Part shown: positions 54,570 through 64,000 of the stretch, in pieces
Numbering within the stretch: position 1 is the first letter of the stretch
Layout of the letters: every line of letters starts with the position of its first letter
Source of the DNA: Dreissena polymorpha
Taxonomy: Eukaryota > Mollusca > Bivalvia > Myida > Dreissenidae
Length of the DNA stretch: 64,000 nucleotides
NCBI RefSeq assembly: GCF_020536995.1
Contig: NC_068358.1
Location: 1-64,000 of the forward strand
Direction of reading: 5' to 3'
The notes under the pieces: generated by a model
The model's input: the letters and a program-made list of their open reading frames with translations, nothing else
What the model was told of the DNA's origin: nothing
The model's database searches: none
Position numbers and translations under genes: made by a program

Positions 54570-57360
54570 TACGACCTACTGATAGAATCAACTTAACCAG
54601 ATATAATAATCGGCACAGAGACATGGTTATCTAATGAAATCCAATCGACCTACTTCTTTAACCCAGCACTAGGCTTCAATATATATCGAAGAGATAGACC
54701 AAACGACCCTCATGGCGGGGGTTGTTAGCAGTGAAAAATGACATAGAAGTATTGGACATTCAGCGCGATAATACACTAGAACTTATAGTGGGCAGCATCA
54801 AAGTAGGACAAAAGAAAATGGTCCTGGCAGCATTTTACAGACCCCCAAACCAGGTTGACGTGGAATACCTACAGACAGTTTCTCAGACATTCTACAATGT
54901 GAAACAGACTTTTATGAAAGCCATCTTCATTATCCCGGGGGATTTCAATTTACCTGATATAAACTGAGAAAGTAACACCGTGACCAACAATCACTATGCT
55001 CACCGGGTTAGCGAAACATTTCTCAACATAGCTATGGACCTTAGCTTAGAACAAGTCGTAAACTTCCCTACACGCCAACAAAATACACTAGACCTCGTGT
55101 TCATGTCACACTCTAACTTCAAAATACGATGCAAACCCTAACCACCAATAGGATTTAAGAGTGACCACGACATTGTACTACTGCCTACAAACCATTCAGA
55201 GCAAGATTGCCAAGACGAAAAATTTTCCTTTGGAAGAAAGCCGACATACAAGGCATCAAACAACATCTCCAGGCATTCTCATCCACATTCTTAGATTCAG
55301 GTTCTATTGAACATAAATGGTAAAAATTCAAATCCGAAATAACATCAGCATTCAACAATTTTGTTCCTTCCAAAATGCCAAACACACGTCAAACACACCC
55401 TTGGGTTGATACAGACATCCGCTGCCTAACAAGAAGGAAACAGCGAGCACAAAAAGCCTCACGACAAGCAGAGACCTCATACTTGCAGAAGGTTGTAAGT
55501 GAAGACCAAGACAAGAACCCTCGGCGCTTCTGGTCATATGTAAAGAGCAGGAAACAAGAAAATGAAAGTGTATCATATCTAATCGACCAAGAAGGCTTTC
55601 GTCAGAGTGAAAGCCAGAAGAAAGCTTAAATACTTAACCAGCAGTTTCAGTCGGCCTACACAAGAGAGAATACTGACCCCTTACCAGAAAAAGGCACGAG
55701 CCCACATCCCACAATGGAGAGTATTGTAGTAACCATCCCAGGCGTCATCAAACTACTGAAAAACTTAAACATATAAAGCAGCTGGACCTGACACCATCCC
55801 CACATTCATTCTCAAAAAAGCTGCAGAAGAACTCGCCCCAGTAAAAACAAAAACCTTCATGAAATAACTCAACACCGGCACAGTACCTGAAGACTGGAGG
55901 AAAGCCAACATCATCCCTATCTTTAAGAAAGGCGATATTCATCAAGCCAGCAATTATCGACCAGTTTCCCTAACATCTGTGACCTGCAAGACCCTTGAGC
56001 ATATTGTACACAGTAGCATCATGAACCACTTCCAGAACAACAACATCCTCTGCGACAACCAACATGGCTTCAGAAAGCAACGGTCATGCGAAACCCAGCT
56101 GATCACCACACTCCATGGAATAACCAGCAAGCTTCGAACTGGAAAACACCAAGTAGATGTCATCCTACTGGACTTTTCGAAAGCGTTCGACAAGGTGCCA
56201 TACGAGCGACTACTACACAAGCTCCATTTCTACGGAGTGAGAAACAGCACTCTTAGCTTGATCAGGGCTTCCTCAGCTACCGGAAGCAGCAGGTTCACCT
56301 GGATGGTACCACGTCCTCACAAGCAGACGTCCTGTCTGGGGTCCCTCAAGGTACAGTCCTCGGACCCCTATTGTTCCTCGCATTCATTAACGACATGCCA
56401 GGGGTAAAAACATCAGAGACACGTCTGTTTGCAGATGATGGATTCCTCTACAGCGAAATCAGGACAGAGGCTGATTCAACTGAGCTACAGAGGCATCTGG
56501 ATGCCCTTGGAGAGTGGGAGACAAGATGGCAGATGCACTTTAATCCCGAGAAATGCCAGGTCTTACATATGTGTACCAACAAGCGGTTCCGCAGAAAACA
56601 TTCATACAACCTTCATTTACACATCCTTGAGGATGTTGACAATGCTAAGTACCTGGGTGTGAAACTTACTGAAGACTATTCATGGAAACAGCATGTCGAC
56701 AACACTGCAGCCAAGGCGGCCTCAAAGACCCTCGGATTCCTGAGGAGGAACCTGTACAACTGCACCAAAAAGCTAGAGAACGAACTTACCACTCCCTTGT
56801 TGTACCCTCCCTCAACTATGCAGCAGCCGCATGGGACCCATACCAGGCCAGAGATATAAACCAGCTGGAACAAGCCCAGCGAAGAGGTGCTAGTATTGTT
56901 CACAACAACCACTGGGGCAGATCACCAGGCTGTGTGTCACATATGCTCAAGGATCTTGGATGGCGGCCACTACAGGAGATGAAACAGGACCATCTTCTGA
57001 CCCTCCTTTACAAGATACAACATCACCTTGTAGATGTAGATCCCGGACCTATCCTATCACGGAGCGTCACAAAAACAAGAGGAAAATCAAGATTGAAGCA
57101 GGCAACCCCACAATCTACTGTCTATAACTACTCGTTCTACCCCAGAACACTCCACCTGTCTAGAAGGGTTTAAGACTGCTCTGGCCTAGCTGAGAGCCTC
57201 ACCCTCTAGGACTGCGTAACCAGTCAACGCCTGTACATAGTTTGAATGCGCACATATCCTTTTAGATTTTAAATTGGTAGAGACCCAGTGGTCATATATT
57301 CAGTTAGGTCAACCGTACAGTCTATCAAGACTTCTGACCTTTACCAGAAGAAGAAGAATA
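54570..57360 (+). mobile_element. Decayed non-LTR retrotransposon (LINE, Jockey/CR1-like order)
   Basis: The remains of one ORF2-type protein are visible in order. An APE-type endonuclease comes first (GTETWL near 54620, an AFYRPPN block, GDFNLPDIN near 54940, SDHDIV near 55160). The reverse transcriptase follows (PVSLTSVTCKTLEHIV near 55960, QHGFRKQRSCETQL, LLDFSKAFDKVPYE near 56165, VPQGTVLGPLLFL near 56335, LFADDGFLY near 56425), then a C-terminal region (NYAAAAWDPY). Several frame changes and internal stops interrupt it, at least three of each kind by eye, so it is inactive. No ORF1 or clear poly(A) tail is seen; the 3' end is around the AAGAAGAAGAATAATATAAA near 57345. The clade call is from motif order, not a tree. 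Confidence 0.9.
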
Positions 57361-57394
57361 ATATAAAATTAAAAAATAGATATCCTATAATTCT

Positions 57395-57565
57395 TAGATC
57401 ACCAGAGCACAACGTGCTCAATGTGAGCTTTTGTGATGATCTTTCGTCTTTCATCGACATTTACCTTGTGAACAATTTAGAGGCGATACTTATTTCCCAA
57501 ATCTTCATGAAACCAAGTCATAACATTTGTCCAACTGATATCTCAGCGAGTATGAAACTGGGTTA
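57395..57565. repeat. Fragment of the AGCTCACCTGAG element
   Basis: CACCAGAGCACAACGTGCTC, ATGTGAGCTTTTGTGATGAT and AATCTTCATGAAACCAAGTC match the left part of the element at 50481. Confidence 0.7.
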
Positions 57566-58052
57566 AATGCCTGTTTGACATATCTCTTCTGCTTATACCG
57601 GTTTATACGCTGCTGACATTCTCTTTTTGGAAAGTTATTTGCTTAAGATATTGGCTCTTTGCTCTTTCCACTTCTTGCCTTTGTGATTGTACTGCCTCCT
57701 GAGGCACATGTATTTGACATGTTTAAGTTGAAGTTATAAATAAATGTAAATACTGTTTGGTTAGGCTGTAATTTAGATTTGGAAAGCATATTGTAACTAT
57801 TTGCTTTTTAGTTCGTTCATCCAATTTTGACATAAACGGATTTCTTATTACAGACTTTTCTACAGAAACGTTTGCAATTACTTACTCACTGGTTTAGCAT
57901 TGAGTTTAATCAACTCAAATCTTGTAATAAATTAAATGCATATTTAATTGATGATAAAATAATGGTGATAAGTTATTTTGTTTAACATAATATTAATACA
58001 TAAACTTTAAATATATGGCTGTAAATAATACTATTCATGAATATGTACATTT

Positions 58053-58420
58053 TTATGCTCCCGGTATGGTGGCATATAGCAGTTGAACTGTCCGTCAGTC
58101 CGTCTGTCAGTCTGTGCGTCCGTCCGAAAACTTTAACATTGGCCATAACTTTTGCAATATTGAAGATAGCAAGTGGATATTTAGCATGCATGTGTATCAC
58201 ATGGAACTGCACATTTTTAGTGGTGAAAGGTCAAGGTCAAATGTCAAAAAAACATATCCAAGGGAAGTAACAAGCTTTAAAGGGAGATAATTTCCATTTA
58301 TCATTTGGCAAGTACAGATCATTTTTACAAGGGAAGTAATATTTTTTTAAAGGGATATAATAAATAAAAAAACATAAATCAAAGCGGCGCAGTAAGGGGC
58401 ATTACGTTTCTGACAAACAC
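58053..58420. repeat. Dispersed repeat (AACATTGGCCATAAC family), copy 2
   Basis: ATGCTCCCGGTATGGTGGCA, a GTCCGTCAGTCCGTCTGTCA run, ACTTTAACATTGGCCATAAC, GTGGTGAAAGGTCAAGGTCA and then AAGGGAAGTAA repeats. It shares its body with 42945-43240. Confidence 0.75.
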
Positions 58421-58429
58421 ATCTCTTTT

Positions 58430-60845
58430 TAATAATAGATTATCTCTTACCTCATATACGAACTAACTTTTGTTAAACCAATAATTCCATAATCACATCA
58501 CGATTTATATTGTTTTAGAGTGCATATATTTTAAGCTTGTAAGAATAGGCGCCACACAAACAGATCCCATTTTTCGATTTTTCTCAGATTTAGAATTTTT
58601 TTACAATATCATGTGCATGCAACAGCAAACATAAAATTTAATATTGTTAAGTTTTACACTAAATTTTATCTACAGAGTAAGAGTAATTCATTACTTATCT
58701 GTGAACTTAATGTAATTATTGATATAAAATATACCTGCACAGATTTAATAGCAGTAATGCTAAATAATACTTATTGCCAAATAATCAAATTCTTGAGAGA
58801 AATAGAACAAGCATACAATATACTTTCTGTTTCTTTCTCTGAATAATTATATTGATTGCGTACGGAAATACAAAGAATTTATGTGAGACTTAATTTAATG
58901 CCGCAGAGAACTGCAATAATGATGAATTTTAGCTTTAAAGTAATTACGCCCCTTCAGAACAAGCGTGGTTACATTGCTTTGCACCTGTCAGTCTAACGGT
59001 CGACAGGTCCTTCCGTAGGCCATTTCGTTTCCTCACAATTATAAAAAATATCGCTTTCATCTACGATTATACAGATTTGTACTATGCTACTTGTACGGAA
59101 AGGAGAAAAAGTCTATATATTGTTAGGTCAACAGGTCAATGATAAAGAGCGCACGGGCTTGTACCATGAAATTTAATAGTTTCATATGCCATTTAAAGCA
59201 ATCAATATCCATAAACATCCCTTAAGACGACTTTCAACAATGCACAACGGTATTCTGTATAGAGCTAAATGTATTTCTTGACTGCATTACATACATTACA
59301 AAAACATCTACAACATGCATATTGTGAACATTCACAATACTTTAAAACAAACATAAAGAAATGAAAAGATGTAAAGCGAGAAATCAATATATAACATTAA
59401 TTATAATAACTCAGATATGTTTTTTTTAAACATACCCTTTGGACATTAGGTCTTATGCTTATTATTACAAGCTAGATTGAATTGCTTTTACAGTAATAAA
59501 CAATTCTATATTGTAGTACATTTGGTATTTTCCAGTAACACTGCTTGATAAAAACTTTCTTACACACATACAAAAACACGCTAGCAAACCTTTTCTGATT
59601 TGGCATGTAAAAGAGTCCACTTCTTTCCGATGTGATTAAACTACATCATGAGTTAAATTTATCAAAAAAAGATCAAGTTTTTAACTCATAAATTCGGATA
59701 TACTTCCGTCAGGCCTTAAATCAGATTTAAATAGCATATTTAATTTCTTTTTCGTGATAAAAGTTAAGTATTGGCATTCATGTTTGGCATACAAATGAAT
59801 ATGTTATAGACTACTAAAAACACGAAACTTTCGTTATTACTTACTCCACTCCAGGAAACCTGATACCTAGTGACCAGCGTGATACCAATCAAGCAGCTTT
59901 GTCAATTTTAACGTGAACTAACGTAGGGTTAGTAAATTGGAAAGATTAAAAATTTCGAAGTCCAAATTCAAACAACTGTGTATTAACATTGATTACAAAG
60001 GTATTGGCCTACATGTAGACAAAATCCTGACACATTTTCTTATCACGCTGATCACAAGGTATCGGGTTTCCTGGGGTGTACTCGCTGGTTTAGTCATGCG
60101 TAACATCAGCTCGAATCTGGCATATAGATGGTTGTAAATAATGTTCTACAAAATCTGCCATAATGCACGGTTCACCATCACGCACGATAACTGTTTGCAG
60201 TCATTGACAATGTCGTGGACTAATTTAAGCCTCAAACCAACAAGATTTGTGTTTGTTAAACACAATGCCCCCCACTGTGCGTTGAAGCCGCACAGCAGCT
60301 ATTTTAAAAAAGTCTAAGGCCTATTACTTTGCCAAAAATCAATGGACCGGGACGAAACCAGCGCTTCATTTGTACGTCATGTTGGTAGATTAACATACCA
60401 ACAAGAGAAAATTGTTTTGTTATCTGCGACTGTGAGCATAATTTTGATATGGACCTGCATCATCTGATCCACTTTTGTAAATATATTGTAAACATAACTG
60501 GCCTCTAAGTGATACCTTGCCCGGACAGATTTAGCCATGGCATTTCTTTTGCACGCGACACTACCTTAAGTCATAGAATGACCAAGGCCAATACATCTTG
60601 CAATACATCAGGCGCCATGGTGGATTCGTTGTAGAGTTACTCATGGAAATTGTGCGAGGCCAATGTATCTGCGAAAATTCAGGCCGATCGGTGAATCCGC
60701 TCACGAGCTATCAATTGGATATGATTGTCACATTCATTGTAACAGTGACTTGGATGATTGACCTAAATTTTAATAGGAATAATCTACTATTCAAGGTCAA
60801 TTCATCTGCAAAGTATAAGGCCCATCACTCAATCATTTGATGAAA
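58430..60845. other. Noncoding stretch
   Basis: AT-rich to 59900, then more GC-balanced repeat-like text without a clear family. Frames at 59937 and 60598 (66 and 80 residues) have no recognisable product. No gene supported. Confidence 0.4.
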
Positions 60846-60869
60846 TATCGAACGGAACCAATTTAACAC

Positions 60870-61290
60870 TAAATGGCACAGTGACCTTGACATTTGAACA
60901 AGTGAAACCAATGTCAATAGGGGTCATAAACTGACCAATGCCAATCCACATGTGAAATATCAAGCCAATCGGTCATTTCGTTGACGAGTTATTGATCGGC
61001 AACGATTATCACACTTATTGTGACAGTAAGTTTGAAATTTAACATTGAAATCCAACGCGATTGCACATGGGAAGTATCAAGCCAAGCGGTCACTTCATTC
61101 ACAAGTTATTGATCGGAAACAATTTTCACTCTTAATTTTAATAGGGTTAATTTACTGGCAATGGCCAATGTACATGGGAAGTTTCAAGCCAATTTGTCAA
61201 TCAGTTCACAAGTTATTGATCGGAAACGAACTGATCTACCGAAAGACCGACCGACATCCAGCCAAACAATATACCCCCTCTTTTCGAACA
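60870..61290. repeat. Diverged tandem-core repeat related to that at 43955
   Basis: CAGTGACCTTGACATTTGAA, CAATAGGGGTCATAAACTGA, AAGTTATTGATCGGAAACGA and the end ACCGACCGACATCCAGCC with AACAATATACCCCCTCTTTT resemble the last unit and end of the 43955-45362 element. About three loose units. Confidence 0.6.
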
Positions 61291-61307
61291 CTTAAATGAA
61301 AATTTAT

Positions 61308-61826
61308 TTTAAAGGGGCCTTTTCACAGATTTTGGCATTTTTTAACTTATTCATTAAATGCTTTATATTGATAAATGTAAACATTGGATCGTAAAAGCTC
61401 CAGTAAAAAATCAAGAATAAAATTAAAAAAAGGAAAAGAACATTGCCCGGAGCAGGTTTCGAACCAGTGACCCCTGGAGTCCTGCCAGAGTCCTGAAGTA
61501 AAAACGCTTAAGCCTACTGAGCTATTCCGCCGAATACACATACGTGACGTATTTTATACCTTATATAAGCAATCTTCGTAGTTTCACAAAATTTAACGAC
61601 AAAAACAGAACTCTCCAAATTATTCAATCGTTTCGCGTTGCAACGCTTTATAATTTTTAGGTTTTAAAATCGTCAGAAGATGCATATAATGGCTATATTA
61701 GACCATGGTAAATGTTCAGTATTACTGTTTCCTCACAAATATCATAACTAAAACGAAAATGTGCGAATCTGAAACAACTTTTTTCAATTTTGTCAATTTA
61801 CCAAAGCGTGAAAAGATCCCTTTAAA
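61308..61826 (-). mobile_element. TIR element with internal tRNA-like module, copy 4
   Basis: TTTAAAGGGGCCTTTTCACA at the left and GTGAAAAGATCCCTTTAAA at the right. On the minus strand the module at 61449-61535 has A-box TAGCTCAGTAGG and B-box GGTTCGAAACC. It is very close to copy 3, including TTATAAAGCGTTGCAACGCG and CAATCTTCGTAGTTTC (inverted). Confidence 0.88.
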
Positions 61827-61829
61827 TAA

Positions 61830-62767
61830 ATACAATTCTCAACAATTAAATCAAACGAACTAGCACATAACTCTTCAGTAGTGAATAATATTCCTGAATG
61901 TGTTCACGTTTAATAAAGTTATTCTCCTTACCATTATATACAAAGACAACACATCACGATTTATTTTACTTTGGTGTACACATAGGTTCATCTTGTAAGA
62001 ATAATATTCAAACAGACGCACGCTTTTCTTCTTTTTTTCTTAGATTTAGACTACATTGCACTATCACCTAAATTCAATAGCAAACGTACAATCAACGATG
62101 TCAGTGATTTTAAAATGGACGTAAAATAGACTTCTTTTTATATGGATAAGTATAGTATTCGTGTATTTGTTTAAAAGGCATATATTTAAGACCTAATTTT
62201 TTGCTTTACAGACCCTTAATTCCGTCAGTCTATCGGTTTAAAAGATAAAGCATATAGATTTCGAGGTCTACATGTCAAAGCTTCGGGTCGCACCGACTTA
62301 TAACATAAACTTAAATAGTTCCACGTCATTTAAAGTACATTCAATACCCATCAACCTTCCGTAAAGAAGATGTTCAAATTTATTAATCACTGACGTCCAT
62401 AGTTATTGGACGGATTATTGTAAAAAGACGTTTCCATTCAGTTTGATTATATATAAAAACCTAATTAATTAAACGTGATACTCTTTGTATCTGATTTTAG
62501 TGCATGTATTGTGTAGCATATACTAACATTAACATGTATACTGAAGTTCAAAACGTTTGTTCACGTACAGTAGTTATATAAATGACAAACAGAAGTACTA
62601 CAGGCCTATAAGTTTCCCTGAAAATGCATGTACTTCCATAACATTATACGTTTATACGTTTTATGCATCCACAACCTTCTTTTTACGACATGATCACATA
62701 AGTTACATACAACATTTACAAACATACATCATTGCATTTTCGATTAACCATATAATAAGTACAATGT
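61830..62767. other. Noncoding stretch, probably including the IAP gene 3' UTR
   Basis: On the minus strand AATAAA occurs at 62384-62379, a possible poly(A) signal for the IAP gene. Nothing else recognised. Confidence 0.4.
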
Positions 62768-62958
62768 TTACGCCATATATGTTCGAATTCTTTCCTTAAT
62801 TGGTTTGTCACAATCCGGGCATTTTTCGCTGTATTGTGTGCAGTCTAAGCAGTATATGTGATGGGTGCAAGGTAGAAACAAGCAGTTCACCTGATTAGTG
62901 TGACATGAATGACACCGAAGAAAGCCTTTCAATAGTTGATTCTCTTTCAATAATGTTT
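62768..62958 (-). CDS. IAP last exon (RING finger)
   Basis: Acceptor TTTACATTTCAG. 62 codons plus a TAA. The two leading bases complete a Glu codon, then TLLKENQLLKGFLRCHSC. All eight RING ligands appear present (CxxC, C-x-H, CxxC, CPDC). Confidence 0.88.
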
Positions 62959-63911
62959 CTGAAATGTAAATTCGCATTTTTTTCTAGATTAATTTGGATT
63001 AAGTTAAAAATAAACATTACAAGTTAAACGCAGCTGTATAAGAAAAACTTTTTTTTATTAATATAAATAGTATCTGTATCAAAAATATCGAACAAATAAA
63101 GAAAAGGCAATATAAGAGGAAACATAATACGTCAAATGTGTGATATTTAATTAACAGAGCTTACAATACAGTTGCATCTCTCCTTAAATAAAGGGATGAC
63201 GTATGACTTGGAATGGTTATAATTCGGAAAAACAAATCTTTCAAAACTAAACTTACAAGAACATGTTTAAGTTAAATGAAAATTGGCGCCTATATACTAC
63301 ATAGCAGTGCGCGAACCCTGAATGATGTTAAATTACTAGGTTTGATTTAATATCTAAAATCTCCATAGAAAAGTAACTCAGCGCAATACAAGTCATAGCC
63401 TCAAACCTGGTTCTGGTGGTCCTGTTGAGCGCTTGACTAGGTGGTCGAGCTGCTTTCTCTCATTCATGACCTCCATACGAGTTATGATATCATCAATATC
63501 CGGGTCAATCAAGGCTGAATGGCACGAGGCATTTCTTGTTTTTATATGTCATGTCACTCATTCGATTAAAATTAGTCGTAAAATATGTATAATTTTCATT
63601 ATCAGTTTCAAAAAGAATGTCAAAATATGATACTTTAAGCAATGCAAACATTATTTGGTTTATAAGTTTAAGAAACTTACTAACCGTTAAATTAAGTTTG
63701 CTACAATAACTTCCAGGCTATCAATAGAATAAGAACAGAAACGCTATTCACCTTGTTGTACCAGTTCAAGAACAGCGCTTCTAACATCATCAAGAGGAAA
63801 CCCCATGTCTTGTATAAGAAGGTTTCGATTTTTCTCGACTATTCGTTGAATATTTGAGTGATCAATCGTTGGAGCTGCCATTGCACCGTTAATTTCATCT
63901 CGACGATTTTC
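62768..63911 (-). CDS. Inhibitor-of-apoptosis (BIRC-type) protein, C-terminal exons, partial
   Basis: Three exons (63911-63752, 63514-63407, 62958-62768) join in one frame and continue past the right edge. The first holds a UBA-like segment (MGFPLDDVRSAVLELVQQ), which in IAPs binds ubiquitin. A linker follows (DPDIDDIITRMEVMNERK), then the C-terminal RING with the IAP spacing C-x2-C, PCTHHIYCLDC and CPDC, ending KERIRTYMA. The RING would act as an E3 ubiquitin ligase module, in the cytosol for known family members. BIR domains are expected upstream, outside the window. Bivalve genomes are known for large IAP families, so paralogy cannot be settled here. Confidence 0.85.
63407..63514 (-). CDS. 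IAP linker exon
   Basis: Acceptor TGCCATTCAG, donor CCAG|GTTTGA. 108 nt. It reads LIDPDIDDIITRMEVMNERK and ends STGPPEP. Phase 1 entry and exit fit both neighbours. Confidence 0.8.
63752..63911 (-). CDS. IAP UBA-like exon
   Basis: Acceptor CTTGATTATAG, donor CAACAAG|GTGAAT. 160 nt, phase 0 entry. It contains NIQRIVEKNRNLLIQDMGF, then PLDDVRSAVLELVQQ. The next exon to the 5' side is beyond base 64000. Confidence 0.8.
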
Positions 63912-64000
63912 CTATAATCAAGAAACGATTTTTATTTTTCATTTGCTACCAACAAAAAGGCACATCAGTCATCCAAAAAGAACCGCCCCTTGAAGATGTA

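Overview
The window looks like an animal genome, most likely a bivalve mollusc. It is AT-rich and intron-rich with GT-AG splice sites, and carries many short inverted-repeat elements and tandem arrays of the kind known from bivalves. A zebra/quagga mussel (Dreissena) type genome is my impression from the repeat families. That is recall, not a search. I recognised no bacterial gene, CRISPR array, operon or LTR element.

Four host genes can be supported. (1) A MEIS-class TALE homeobox gene on + has a TATA box (10216), a noncoding first exon with donor at 10307, an acceptor at 12156, a 535-residue protein in one uninterrupted exon (12171-13778) and a poly(A) signal at 14387. An intronless MEIS body suggests a retrogene. 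(2) An unrecognised secreted-domain, mucin-stalk, single-pass membrane protein lies on - and was reassembled from seven phase-compatible exons (37807 down to 24034). Its introns are filled with minisatellites and inverted-repeat elements. (3) ZC4H2, a C4H2 zinc-finger protein, lies on + with exons at 41067, 42522, 47076 and 48844. Exon 2 appears to lack about 25 bases inside a highly conserved segment, which breaks the frame. (4) The C-terminal part of an IAP (BIRC-type) gene lies on - at the right edge: a UBA-like segment, a linker and a RING. It continues beyond base 64000.

Layout: 1-10.2 kb is noncoding, with a foldback element, a 48-bp minisatellite array (5.8-7.1 kb) and the MEIS upstream region. 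10.2-14.4 kb is the MEIS gene. 14.4-24 kb is intergenic, with TTAA-ended MITEs, long-inverted-repeat elements and a decayed array. 24-37.8 kb is the membrane-protein gene. 38-50 kb is ZC4H2 with repeat-rich introns. 50-58.5 kb is a nest of bivalve repeats and a decayed LINE. 58.5-64 kb holds more repeats and the IAP gene.

The most interesting signals are not protein-coding. Four copies of an approximately 510-bp element carry DNA-transposon-like inverted ends around a tRNA-like RNA polymerase III promoter module. Several tandem arrays around ZC4H2 also concentrate sequences close to nuclear-receptor, CTCF and YY1 binding motifs. The genes show no sign of working in a common pathway.
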